Origin: Euryarchaeota archaeon UBA259
GTDB lineage: Archaea > Thermoplasmatota > Poseidoniia > Poseidoniales > Poseidoniaceae
Length of the DNA stretch: 9,661 nt
Direction: 5' to 3'
NCBI GenBank assembly: GCA_002506275.1
Contig: DAXG01000041.1
Coordinates: 1 to 9,661 of the forward strand
In this document: positions 1-6,414 of the stretch, piece by piece
Layout: each line of letters begins with the position of its first letter
Position numbering within the stretch: position 1 is the first letter of the stretch
The notes under the pieces: generated by a model
Databases searched by the model: none
The model's input: the letters and a program-made list of their open reading frames with translations, nothing else
Told to the model about the DNA's origin: nothing
Translations under genes and position numbers: made by a program

Positions 1-552
1 ACCGAAAAGTCGGCCACTGTGGCCCTTCGTACACAGCAAATAATTGCTGAAGAAAGCGGAGCCGCAGATGTAGTTGATCCCCTTGGCGGATCATATCATG
101 TTGAAGCATTAACCAAGCGTATTCATGATCTTGCGCTTGAGCAAATTGAAAAAATCGAGGCTTTGGGAGGTGCACTCAAGGCTATCGAGCAGGGATGGCA
201 GCAGAGAGAGATTCACAATGCAGCATACCAACATCTCAACGACGTTGAATCTGAAAAACGCCTTATCGTAGGTGTTAATCACGGTCTCATGGATGAAGAA
301 ACTGAAACGGAAGTTTTGAAGCTCGACCCTTCCGTGGGCGATGAGCAATGTCGAAAATTGGCTGAACTTCGCCAAAGTAGGAACGCAGAAGCAGTTTCCA
401 ACTGCCTACGAGATGTCCGTGATGCTGCTCAATCCGGTGAGAATTTATTTCCATATGTGCTCACTGCAGTAAAAAACGATTGCACACTGGGTGAAATCAT
501 ACAAGCCATGAAGGATGTTTTCGGCACATGGATGGCCCCCAGTGGATTTTGA
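1..552 (+). CDS. Methylmalonyl-CoA mutase large subunit, C-terminal part (5' truncated by window edge)
   Basis: The frame is open from the first base, so the gene begins upstream; 183 codons are visible. The family enzyme is adenosylcobalamin-dependent and interconverts (R)-methylmalonyl-CoA and succinyl-CoA. Visible family motifs include ALRTQQII at residues 8-15 of the fragment, VDPLGGSY at 25-32, and the region ending GWQQREI, followed by the IVGVNHG segment and the usual helical tail. The protein stops soon after that tail and has no DxHxxG cobalamin-binding domain. This is the archaeal arrangement, in which the B12-binding small subunit is a separate gene, so a partner must lie elsewhere. 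The epimerase gene follows after 9 bases, and the two were probably co-transcribed. An apparent GTG start at 19 is only an internal valine codon. Family assignment is confident; a related acyl-CoA mutase such as isobutyryl-CoA or ethylmalonyl-CoA mutase cannot be fully excluded from this fragment. Confidence 0.93.
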   Translation, partial: TEKSATVALRTQQIIAEESGAADVVDPLGGSYHVEALTKRIHDLALEQIEKIEALGGALKAIEQGWQQREIHNAAYQHLNDVESEKRLIVGVNHGLMDEETETEVLKLDPSVGDEQCRKLAELRQSRNAEAVSNCLRDVRDAAQSGENLFPYVLTAVKNDCTLGEIIQAMKDVFGTWMAPSGF

Positions 553-561
553 GGTGATTGT

Positions 562-993
562 ATGGATTTTGGCCCTATTCAAATTGACCACATTGGTATC
601 GCAACACCTGAACTCGAAAACGGTAGCACCTTTTGGAGGTTGTTGGGTCTTACTGAAGGTGAAAACGATGAGACAGTCGCTGACCAAGGCGTGACGACTC
701 GGTTCTTCGCTACTTCTCCTGCGTCCGCTGATGAACATCCTGCTGAAATTGAGTTGTTGGAACCAACCGGGGAAGACACGCCTATAGGGCGCTTCCTCTC
801 AAAGCGCGGCCCAGGAATTCAGCAACTGTGCTTTCGAGTTGGGGACTTGACCGGATTGATTGATCACCTCTTGGCCAACGGAATCACAATGATTGACGAA
901 ATACCCCGAATCGGAGCCGGGGGTAAGGAGATTGCCTTTGTCCATCCGAAATCTACTGGCGGCGTCCTTGTTGAACTTACGCAAGCATCATAA
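562..993 (+). CDS. mce: Methylmalonyl-CoA epimerase (VOC superfamily)
   Basis: Family role: interconverts (S)- and (R)-methylmalonyl-CoA, supplying the mutase encoded just upstream. The 143-residue length is normal. Two VOC repeats are visible. The first opens with IDHIGIATPEL (metal ligand His10) and contains EIELLEP at 62-68. The second ends in HPKSTGGVLVELTQA (Glu138 as ligand and probable catalytic position). The start is fixed by a strong Shine-Dalgarno GAGGTGAT at 551-558, three bases before ATG and overlapping the mutase stop codon. Odd point: where the family usually has G-[ILM]-H-H-[IM] with a metal-binding His, this protein has GIQQLCF (Gln87-Gln88). Gln is already a metal ligand elsewhere in some epimerases, so activity may be retained, or metal use may differ. 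Context with the mutase strongly supports the call despite this substitution. Confidence 0.9.
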   Translation: MDFGPIQIDHIGIATPELENGSTFWRLLGLTEGENDETVADQGVTTRFFATSPASADEHPAEIELLEPTGEDTPIGRFLSKRGPGIQQLCFRVGDLTGLIDHLLANGITMIDEIPRIGAGGKEIAFVHPKSTGGVLVELTQAS

Positions 994-1016
994 TATTCGA
1001 CCGTGTCATTTGATTG

Positions 1017-1322
1017 ATGCGAACATGTGTTGACAACCTCATTGCTTTACCACATATCGACGGCCCTCGTATTCGAAATGAGGTGGAGTTTTTGGCCAGC
1101 CGCCTTGACATGTTGCGTCAAAAGAGGCAAATTTCGAACGAAGCATATCTTGACGCAGGAGCCATTCAAGGTGCTTTTTCAATGATTGGTAATTTGGTCG
1201 AAATGGGTGTCCCTCAACGTGAAATATTTGCACAACTCAAGGAACAACTGTCTCGGGCATGCAAACTTGAAACGAAGCATCCTGGTTTGAATACAGCCAT
1301 TGAAGACGGTCGAAGTTCGTGA
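1017..1322 (+). CDS. Hypothetical protein, 101 aa, coupled to ABC transporter genes
   Basis: I do not recognise this protein. It is soluble, with no signal peptide or membrane segment, and is probably mostly helical, with heptad-like hydrophobic spacing from about residue 20 to 85 and a short Gly-Ala rich turn (AGAIQGAF) in the middle. An in-frame stop at 1011-1013 limits the start to TTG 1014 or ATG 1017; ATG is preferred. No clear Shine-Dalgarno precedes it. An AT-rich stretch at about 988-996 lies the right distance upstream for a TATA box of a nearly leaderless transcript, but this is weak. Its stop codon lies inside GTGAGTGAT, the ribosome site of the next gene, so translation is coupled to the ABC ATPase. 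The coupling suggests an accessory role with the transporter; that is inference only. Confidence 0.72.
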   Translation: MRTCVDNLIALPHIDGPRIRNEVEFLASRLDMLRQKRQISNEAYLDAGAIQGAFSMIGNLVEMGVPQREIFAQLKEQLSRACKLETKHPGLNTAIEDGRSS

Positions 1323-1330
1323 GTGATACC

Positions 1331-2164
1331 ATGCCTGAAACATTGCTTAGCCTTCGAGGCGTCACCAAAAATTTCGCTGAAGTTGAAGCGCTTAAGCGAA
1401 TCGACCTTGAGATTCATTCAGGAGAAATCGTTGGCCTTGTTGGAAGCAACGGAGCAGGAAAAACCACTCTATTGCGGCTCATGGCTGGCGTTTACACCCC
1501 ATCGAATGGGCGTGTTGAATTAAGTAACGGCAGGCCTGTGGAAGAAATGCGTCAAGAACTCGGCGTGGTTCCTGAATCGACGGGATTGTATTCGCGACTC
1601 ACTGCATGGGAGAACATTCGATACCACAGCCGAATGCATGGAGTTAGCGACTCTGTATCATGGGCCCGTACTGAAAAATTTGCTGAACATTTGGATATGA
1701 AAGACAATCTTAGTCGGCACACCAAAGGCTTCTCCAGGGGTATGCGTCAAAAGACGGCCTTGTTGAGGGCTCTTGCCCATGGACCAAACATTCTACTGCT
1801 TGATGAACCTACAGCAGGACTTGACATCACCAGTGCACGCACCGTTCGAGCCCTTGTGCGACAGTTGCGAGATGAAGGTGGTACCGTCATCTACTCGACG
1901 CATCAACTTGCCGAGGCTCAACAGGTGTGCGACCGAATTGTCATCATCCACAACGGAGAAATCCGTGCTGATGGTTCACCAGGTGAACTTCTTTCTTCGA
2001 CTGGAACTGAAAATCTAGAGGAAGCATACGTCTCTCTGACCCTTGACCAAGCCCGACCTCGTCAAGAAGAGGCAGACAAAGAGGGTGCATTGAGCAGTTG
2101 GTGGCGTCGATTGTTTACTCCAAGGACACCTGTGTCAACTCGAGAGGTGAACGAGGATGAGTGA
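1331..2164 (+). CDS. ABC transporter ATP-binding protein, NatA-like
   Basis: This is the cytoplasmic ATPase of an ABC-2 type exporter, powering the membrane partner encoded next. Numbered from ATG 1331 (277 aa), it shows Walker A GSNGAGKTT at 38-46, a Q-loop region with Pro-Glu instead of Gln (VVPES, common in NatA/CcmA-like proteins), a degenerate signature FSRGMRQK at 134-141, Walker B ILLLDEP at 154-160, the D-loop TAGLD and the H-loop STHQ with His191. A 60-residue acidic/basic tail follows the domain. GTG at 1319 is in frame and could start four codons earlier. I prefer ATG 1331 because GTGAGTGAT at 1319-1327 then acts as the ribosome site, with the same three-base gap seen before the epimerase ATG. 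The gene overlaps the permease gene by 8 bases. The substrate is unknown; sodium efflux (NatAB) is one possibility in this family. Confidence 0.92.
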   Translation: MPETLLSLRGVTKNFAEVEALKRIDLEIHSGEIVGLVGSNGAGKTTLLRLMAGVYTPSNGRVELSNGRPVEEMRQELGVVPESTGLYSRLTAWENIRYHSRMHGVSDSVSWARTEKFAEHLDMKDNLSRHTKGFSRGMRQKTALLRALAHGPNILLLDEPTAGLDITSARTVRALVRQLRDEGGTVIYSTHQLAEAQQVCDRIVIIHNGEIRADGSPGELLSSTGTENLEEAYVSLTLDQARPRQEEADKEGALSSWWRRLFTPRTPVSTREVNEDE

Positions 2165-3377
2165 AGGCAGCGGTCGAAGAATCCGTGCTATTGCGAAGAA
2201 AGAAGTGGTCGAGTTTGCACGAGACTGGCGCACCATTATTGCCATCATTGTTATTCCACTTCTTATGTTCCCCTTGTTGTTTATTTTATTCCCGGTATTG
2301 CTTGAATCTGAAGCTGCCGAATTGGATGCTCTTGAACTAAATGTAGTAATTCAAAGTGAAGATTTCCCCTTAAATCTACTTGAAAACATCACTGCTGTCA
2401 GTTTATCTACATCTTTTGAGGCGCTACCAAACGTTTCAAGTTTATCCGAACCAGGAAATGATTTAGAACGCGTCCGAAACGGTTCTACAGATGCTCTGTT
2501 GCGTTTTGATTCCCAAAACGAAACATGGTCGTATGCTATACTTCACCTCTCGACATCGGAACGGTCCAATGAAGCACGATATCGACTTCTTACAACGTTG
2601 TCGGAATGGGAGGATTCAGAAGTGCGTGAAAGAATAACTGCAAGCGGACTTGATGTCAATGAAACCCTCGACCCGTTGAGATGGGATGGTGATATTGCAC
2701 AAGGAGATGTTGCGACATCTGGAGAGCAAGCGGGAATGGTGCTCTCGTTGTTCATACCTCTCGTGTTAGCCATCTGGACGTATTCGAGTGCCATTCAACC
2801 GTCAATTGACATGACCGCAGGTGAGCGGGAACGCGGTACCCTTGAAGCGTTACTGTGCTTACCTTGTACCCGTATTGAGCTGTTGATGGGCAAGTGGGTT
2901 GCTGTTGCGACAATAACTGGAATTGGTGTGGTTTTACAAATTTGCGGATTGTTATTCGCCATTGGATATTTGGCATCATCGAGTTTCATTGGCTTGCCTA
3001 AATTATCAATTGCCTCGGTCGGTCTCATTGTTTTATCGATCCTCTTGTTTGCAGTCATGGTTGTGGCGTTTGAATTAGCGCTGGCAATGCGCTCTCACAG
3101 CGTGAAAGAGGCAGGAAGCATCCTTGCACCAGCTCTCATGCTCATCTTGTTCCCTGCATTGTTTACACAAGTGATCAACCTCGACGGAATAGAAGGGTTC
3201 TGGTTTGCCATACCTGTTGTCAATATTTTACTTGCACTGCGCGAACTGCTCATGAACCGCGTCATTACTGAGCATGTACTCATTTGGGTTGTATCATCGG
3301 TCGTTTATGCAAGCCTTGCTGCATACTATGCTTCACGACAGTTTAGTCGAGAGGATATTGTGACTTCGCTTTCATGA
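2157..3377 (+). CDS. ABC-2 type permease, NatB-like
   Basis: Membrane partner of the ATPase encoded upstream. The 406-residue protein begins with a short basic cytoplasmic segment containing a KKEVVEFARDWR motif typical of NatB/ABC-2 permeases. One hydrophobic helix follows at about residues 27-49, then a large hydrophilic domain of roughly 140 residues that should lie outside the membrane, then a cluster of about six hydrophobic helices. Between the second and third helices lies AGERERGTLEALLCLP, the conserved cytoplasmic coupling motif of this family. The start is supported by GAGGTGA at 2144-2150, six bases before ATG and inside the end of the ATPase gene. The outer domain is the part most likely to be substrate-specific. 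The stop codon shares the hexamer TCATGA with the stop of the convergent aminotransferase gene, so the genes overlap tail to tail by six bases. Confidence 0.9.
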   Translation: MSEGSGRRIRAIAKKEVVEFARDWRTIIAIIVIPLLMFPLLFILFPVLLESEAAELDALELNVVIQSEDFPLNLLENITAVSLSTSFEALPNVSSLSEPGNDLERVRNGSTDALLRFDSQNETWSYAILHLSTSERSNEARYRLLTTLSEWEDSEVRERITASGLDVNETLDPLRWDGDIAQGDVATSGEQAGMVLSLFIPLVLAIWTYSSAIQPSIDMTAGERERGTLEALLCLPCTRIELLMGKWVAVATITGIGVVLQICGLLFAIGYLASSSFIGLPKLSIASVGLIVLSILLFAVMVVAFELALAMRSHSVKEAGSILAPALMLILFPALFTQVINLDGIEGFWFAIPVVNILLALRELLMNRVITEHVLIWVVSSVVYASLAAYYASRQFSREDIVTSLS

Positions 3378-4874
3378 ACGCTGTTGGAAATGAATGAGGG
3401 CGTCGCGAACAATTTCAATGATGGCGTCAATTTCTGCTGTTGTGATGTTGAAATGCGGCGTGAACCTTAATGCGTTGCTACCACCATGAATGACGCCTAA
3501 GCCGTTTTTTCTGCACCATGTTTCAACTGCATCAAATCCGATGACTGGAAATCTGTCCGGATCGAGTTCTGCACTGAGTAACAACCCTGTACCTTGAACC
3601 AGAGTGATAACTCCCGGCATTTCGGCCGCAAGGAGTTCGAGTTTCTCAACAAATTCATCACCTCTATCGCGTATGTTTGAGCGTAGTTCAGGTGTGATGA
3701 GGTCCAGTACTGCGCACGCCGTTTCAAGTGCACGAGGATTTGTCGTCATCGTATTGCCATAGATACCGACAACATAGTTTTCTGAAGCACGGTCATTCAG
3801 TCCGAGGACTGATAGGGGGTATTGTCCAGCATTGAGGGCTTTGGACCATGTTTCTAAGTCTGGACAATCGGCATCTTGGAATCCTTCATAATCAATAATT
3901 GACAGACATCCTTGCCCTCGAATACCTGCTTGAATCGAATCCACCAGTAGCATGGAGTCATGTTCCAATGTCAAACGGCGTGCAGCGTCATAGAACGATC
4001 GCTCAACACACGAGCCAGGGTTACCTTCTCCTTGGACCGGTTCGATGGCCATTAATTCAATGAATACTCCTTCTTTCTCGGCATCGGAAAACGCTTTTTC
4101 GAGTGCCTCCACATCATTCGCAGGTACGAGAATAAGGTTGTCACGGTCTCTAAATGTTGCCAAGTTCTTGTCATAGGATGACTTGCACGAATGGGAAATC
4201 TGTGCCGGTCTATCGGTGCGTCCATGGAATGCCTTTTCCACAGCCATTAACTTGATTTCTTTGCCTTCGTGTTTCCCACCAGGTCCTGTCATCTTACGAG
4301 CGTTAACATCAGCAATTCGAAGACTCACAGTGACCGACTCTGAACCGCTGTTCATGCAAATAAAGCGTGTAAAAGGACATGAGCCCCGGGTGTAGCCGAG
4401 TTCTTTTTGCAGCCGAGTTGCAAGACGCTTGTGGCTGTAGGATGGTGTCATGACGTTCGCCATGACCCAGTTCCGAGACATCGCTGAGATGATTTCATCA
4501 GGACCGTGCCCACTCCCAAGCATCCCGTACCCTCCGTTGTCGTGCAGTACTGCGCCGTGTGCAGTTACAATCCACGGTCCTCGAGCTGCAAGGGCAATGT
4601 ATGGATTCACTGTTGCCGGCGCATAGAAATTGATGAAATCTTTTTGCAGCATCGGGATAAGTTCGGACTCAGGGAGCGACATCATGTCAGTGCCAAACTC
4701 CATCGTGAGTTCTTTTTGACGGTCAACTGCTTCTTCGATTGCCGATGCGAGATTGGAATCAAAGGACAGGAAGTGCTGAATCATATGATCTGACATGCCA
4801 ATGGTGTCTCTGTGAGGTGCAAGATTACGCAATTGCTTGAGGAGAGCAAACGCCTGTACTGTAGACTGTGTCAT
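3372..4874 (-). CDS. Class III PLP-dependent aminotransferase, substrate unknown
   Basis: A fold-type I, class III aminotransferase (family of ornithine, lysine-epsilon and 4-aminobutyrate aminotransferases). Numbered from ATG 4874 (500 aa), the PLP-binding features are NSGSES at 175-180, AFHGRT at 215-220, the Asp312/Gln315 pair in VDSIQAG, the Schiff-base lysine Lys345 in ETWSKALNAGQ, Thr376 in GNTMTTNP, and Arg470 in ALRFTPHFNIT, the expected carboxylate-binding position. An N-terminal extension of about 85 residues before the usual domain makes it longer than typical members. The reading frame stays open upstream to 5024, but that extension would run through both divergent promoters. ATG 4874 lies about 18 bases below the start site predicted from the TATA box at 4914-4923. 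I recognise the long-form subfamily but not its substrate. It is divergent from the preQ0 operon and shares its control region. Confidence 0.87.
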   Translation of the reverse strand: MTQSTVQAFALLKQLRNLAPHRDTIGMSDHMIQHFLSFDSNLASAIEEAVDRQKELTMEFGTDMMSLPESELIPMLQKDFINFYAPATVNPYIALAARGPWIVTAHGAVLHDNGGYGMLGSGHGPDEIISAMSRNWVMANVMTPSYSHKRLATRLQKELGYTRGSCPFTRFICMNSGSESVTVSLRIADVNARKMTGPGGKHEGKEIKLMAVEKAFHGRTDRPAQISHSCKSSYDKNLATFRDRDNLILVPANDVEALEKAFSDAEKEGVFIELMAIEPVQGEGNPGSCVERSFYDAARRLTLEHDSMLLVDSIQAGIRGQGCLSIIDYEGFQDADCPDLETWSKALNAGQYPLSVLGLNDRASENYVVGIYGNTMTTNPRALETACAVLDLITPELRSNIRDRGDEFVEKLELLAAEMPGVITLVQGTGLLLSAELDPDRFPVIGFDAVETWCRKNGLGVIHGGSNALRFTPHFNITTAEIDAIIEIVRDALIHFQQRS

Positions 4875-4913
4875 CAATACTCTGTCAGCCGTGGAGCCCT
4901 TTGAACATTCGCC

Positions 4914-4923
4914 AAATATATTT
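4914..4923 (-). promoter_or_regulatory. TATA box of the aminotransferase gene
   Basis: AAATATATTT, preceded on the minus strand by an A-rich, BRE-like CGAAA. Known archaeal spacing (start site about 25-27 bases from the TATA centre) puts transcription start near 4891, giving a leader of about 18 bases before ATG 4874. A short inverted repeat, TTCGA-N3-TCGAA at 4922-4934, overlaps the BRE side. Prediction from sequence only. Confidence 0.55.
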
Positions 4924-4951
4924 CGAATCTCGAAGTTTATGTCACGGCAAG

Positions 4952-4969
4952 GTATTACTTGAGTAATAC
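4952..4969. promoter_or_regulatory. Perfect palindrome, candidate operator between divergent promoters
   Basis: GTATTACT-TG-AGTAATAC has two perfect 8-base arms around a 2-base centre. It lies between the TATA boxes of the aminotransferase (- strand) and the preQ0 operon (+ strand), upstream of both. The next gene on the + strand encodes a ribbon-helix-helix protein, a class that binds such short palindromes as dimers. No gene ends here and there is no T-run, so it is not a terminator. Assignment to that regulator is inference. Confidence 0.65.
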
Positions 4970-4972
4970 TAT

Positions 4973-4990
4973 GCGAATATTTATATGCGC
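4973..4990. promoter_or_regulatory. Imperfect palindrome covering the TATA box of the preQ0 operon
   Basis: GCG-a-ATAT-tt-ATAT-g-CGC has arms of eight positions with one mismatch pair. It covers the TATA sequence TTTATAT at 4980-4986. Its centre is 21 bases (two helical turns) from the centre of the perfect palindrome at 4952-4969, so both could be bound on the same DNA face. The AT core of any TATA box is partly palindromic by chance; the GCG/CGC flanks are what make this notable. Confidence 0.45.
4980..4986 (+). promoter_or_regulatory. TATA box of the preQ0 biosynthesis operon
   Basis: TTTATAT, a good match to the archaeal TATA consensus. Its centre is 26 bases before position 5009, which is the GTG start of the first gene. 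The expected transcription start therefore coincides with the start codon, implying a leaderless mRNA. This agreement also supports both the GTG start and the promoter call. Confidence 0.65.
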
Positions 4991-5008
4991 CAGTGAAAAC
5001 CACAATTT

Positions 5009-5170
5009 GTGCCCAAGATTTCACTCGACATGCCTGCAGAGTTGGTTGAAGACTTGCGTAAGCATGTGGGTGATGAACATAAATTCGTCAGTCTTGCTGA
5101 TGCAGTCCGAACAGCATGTAGAAAACTGCTCGACCAGTTGGATGAAATCGACGCCAGGCACGGAAGGTAA
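5009..5170 (+). CDS. Ribbon-helix-helix (CopG/Arc-type) DNA-binding protein, 53 aa, first gene of the preQ0 operon
   Basis: A very short gene starting with GTG, encoding a compact ribbon-helix-helix protein. The pattern is complete: a beta-strand with alternating residues (PKISLDM, 2-8), a Pro-capped helix (PAELVEDLRKHVG, 9-21), a loop ending in FVS, and a second amphipathic helix (LADAVRTACRKLLDQLDEID, 29-48) with a basic HGR end. Such proteins dimerise and insert the paired strands into the DNA major groove. The in-frame stop at 4994-4996 limits the N-terminus. ATG 5030 would delete the DNA-contacting strand, so GTG 5009 is chosen; it falls where the TATA box predicts transcription to start. 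Only five bases separate its stop from folE. A role as autoregulator of the preQ0 operon, acting at the palindromes just upstream, is a natural inference. It could alternatively be an antitoxin-like protein, but no toxin gene is adjacent. Confidence 0.82.
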   Translation: MPKISLDMPAELVEDLRKHVGDEHKFVSLADAVRTACRKLLDQLDEIDARHGR

Positions 5171-5175
5171 TTTCA

Positions 5176-5745
5176 ATGGTATCAAAATCAGAAGCGGAAA
5201 ATGCAGTAAAAACATTGCTCGGATACTTAGAGGCTGATCCCGAACGCGAAGGTCTCCTCAAGACACCGAAACGAGTCATTGATTCGTGGGATGAAATATT
5301 TTCAGGATATTCAGTTGATACCGAAGAACTGCTCCAATCGACCTTCAATGGTGAGGGTTACGACGGTATTGTGCTGTTACGTGACATTGAGTTCCATTCT
5401 ACCTGTGAGCATCACCTCCAACCGTTTCGTGGTCGCGCCCACATTGCTTACATACCCGTAGACCGTATCGTGGGAATCAGTAAATTGGCACGAATCGTTG
5501 ACGCCCACGCTCATCGATTACAGAACCAGGAACGTATAACGAAAGGGGTCGCTGACGACCTTGAGCAACACCTCAACCCTTTGGGTGCGGCGGTCATCCT
5601 CGAAGCATCCCATGGTTGCATGAGGTGCAGAGGAGTTCGTAAGCAAAACTCGATCATGACCACTTCCGCAATGCGTGGTGTATTCTTTGATAAACCTGAA
5701 GCTCGTCAAGAATTGATGCAACTTATTCAATCCCGTCCACTGTGA
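5176..5745 (+). CDS. folE: GTP cyclohydrolase I, FolE (type IA)
   Basis: Converts GTP to 7,8-dihydroneopterin triphosphate and formate, the first step toward preQ0. The 189 residues cover the whole conserved domain. Key residues are the zinc ligands Cys77 and His80 in STCEHHLQPF and Cys148 in SHGCMRCRGVR, with His79, His111 (DAHAHRLQ) and His146 at the positions known to be catalytic in the bacterial enzyme. KTPKRV at 29-34 and GISKLARIVDAHAHRLQNQERIT are also typical. The start is ATG 5176, with AAGGTAAT at 5164-5171 as a plausible ribosome site overlapping the previous stop. Many archaea use the unrelated type IB enzyme (MptA/FolE2) instead, so a IA enzyme here suggests acquisition from bacteria or a lineage-specific choice. 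The position ahead of queE, queC and queD argues for a preQ0 role rather than folate. Confidence 0.95.
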   Translation: MVSKSEAENAVKTLLGYLEADPEREGLLKTPKRVIDSWDEIFSGYSVDTEELLQSTFNGEGYDGIVLLRDIEFHSTCEHHLQPFRGRAHIAYIPVDRIVGISKLARIVDAHAHRLQNQERITKGVADDLEQHLNPLGAAVILEASHGCMRCRGVRKQNSIMTTSAMRGVFFDKPEARQELMQLIQSRPL

Positions 5746-5753
5746 GTGATACT

Positions 5754-6413
5754 ATGGAATTTGAAGCATGTGAGCGTTCAGGTGAACATACGGGTGATTC
5801 TGCTGCCGATTTAGCCATGACGTACAAGATTGTAGAGATTTTCCATTCGGTGCAGGGTGAGGGTGTGCATGCTGGCGTACCTCACGTATTCATCCGATTT
5901 GGTAAATGCAACCTTCAATGTGAATGGTGCGATACAGATTTTGAAACATACGATGAGATGGCGGCGGTTGAAATTCTTGCAGAAGTTGTAAAGTATCCCT
6001 GCAATCGGATAATATTGACTGGAGGTGAACCAATGCTGAACGATTTATGGCCGCTTCAACGACTGTTCAAAGCACGAGGTTACAGTCTTTCTTGCGAATC
6101 CAACGGTACCATCGAAATTCCAGAGGGGTTGCTCGACTGGATTTGCATCTCCCCGAAAGATCAAATGTATCCCGGTGTTAAGATTCGACAAACGCATGGC
6201 GATGAACTCAAATGCGTGTACGTAGGGCAGAACTTAGAACTGTACGATGAACTCAAAACTGGCTTTACACACCATTTCCTCCAACCATGCTATATGGAAC
6301 AAGAATCCGTTGAATGGAACGGAAGAAATTTTGGATTGACTGAAGCAGTAGTCAAAGAAAATCCAACATGGAGACTGAGTTTACAAACTCACAAATGGAT
6401 GGGGGTCGACTAG
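5754..6413 (+). CDS. queE: 7-carboxy-7-deazaguanine synthase, QueE (radical SAM)
   Basis: Radical SAM enzyme that contracts 6-carboxy-5,6,7,8-tetrahydropterin to 7-carboxy-7-deazaguanine. Numbered from ATG 5754 (219 aa), it shows EIFHSVQGEG near residue 28, the iron-sulfur motif CNLQCEWC with Cys52, Cys56 and Cys59, the SAM-binding LTGGEPMLN with GGEP at 90-93, and SPK in the ICISPKDQ segment. The Cys spacing CxxxCxxC is the standard radical SAM form. The start is ambiguous. GTG 5742 and ATG 5817 (giving MTYKIVEIF, closest to typical N-termini) are also in frame. ATG 5754 is preferred because GTGAGTGAT at 5742-5750 sits three bases before it, as in two other genes of this window, and overlaps the folE stop. 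No comparable site precedes 5817. The extra N-terminal 21 residues are acidic and unconserved in appearance. Confidence 0.94.
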   Translation: MEFEACERSGEHTGDSAADLAMTYKIVEIFHSVQGEGVHAGVPHVFIRFGKCNLQCEWCDTDFETYDEMAAVEILAEVVKYPCNRIILTGGEPMLNDLWPLQRLFKARGYSLSCESNGTIEIPEGLLDWICISPKDQMYPGVKIRQTHGDELKCVYVGQNLELYDELKTGFTHHFLQPCYMEQESVEWNGRNFGLTEAVVKENPTWRLSLQTHKWMGVD

Positions 6414-6414
6414 A

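Noticed and set aside
4952..4969. Reading the perfect palindrome as a transcription terminator
   Set aside because: It sits in a 5'-5' divergent region where no gene ends, and no T-run follows on either strand.
4875..5024. N-terminal extension of the aminotransferase by 50 codons to an ATG at 5024
   Set aside because: It would run through both TATA boxes and the palindromes and overlap the regulator gene, and its composition does not look like the protein family. ATG 4874 fits the promoter better.
5030..5170. Starting the small regulator at ATG 5030
   Set aside because: This would remove the beta-strand that contacts DNA in ribbon-helix-helix proteins. GTG 5009 restores a complete fold and matches the predicted transcription start.
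4959..5237. 92-codon + strand frame beginning in the palindrome
   Set aside because: It lies in a different frame across the ribbon-helix-helix gene and the start of folE, has low-complexity, Cys/Ser/Trp-rich content and no recognisable pattern. It is a shadow frame.
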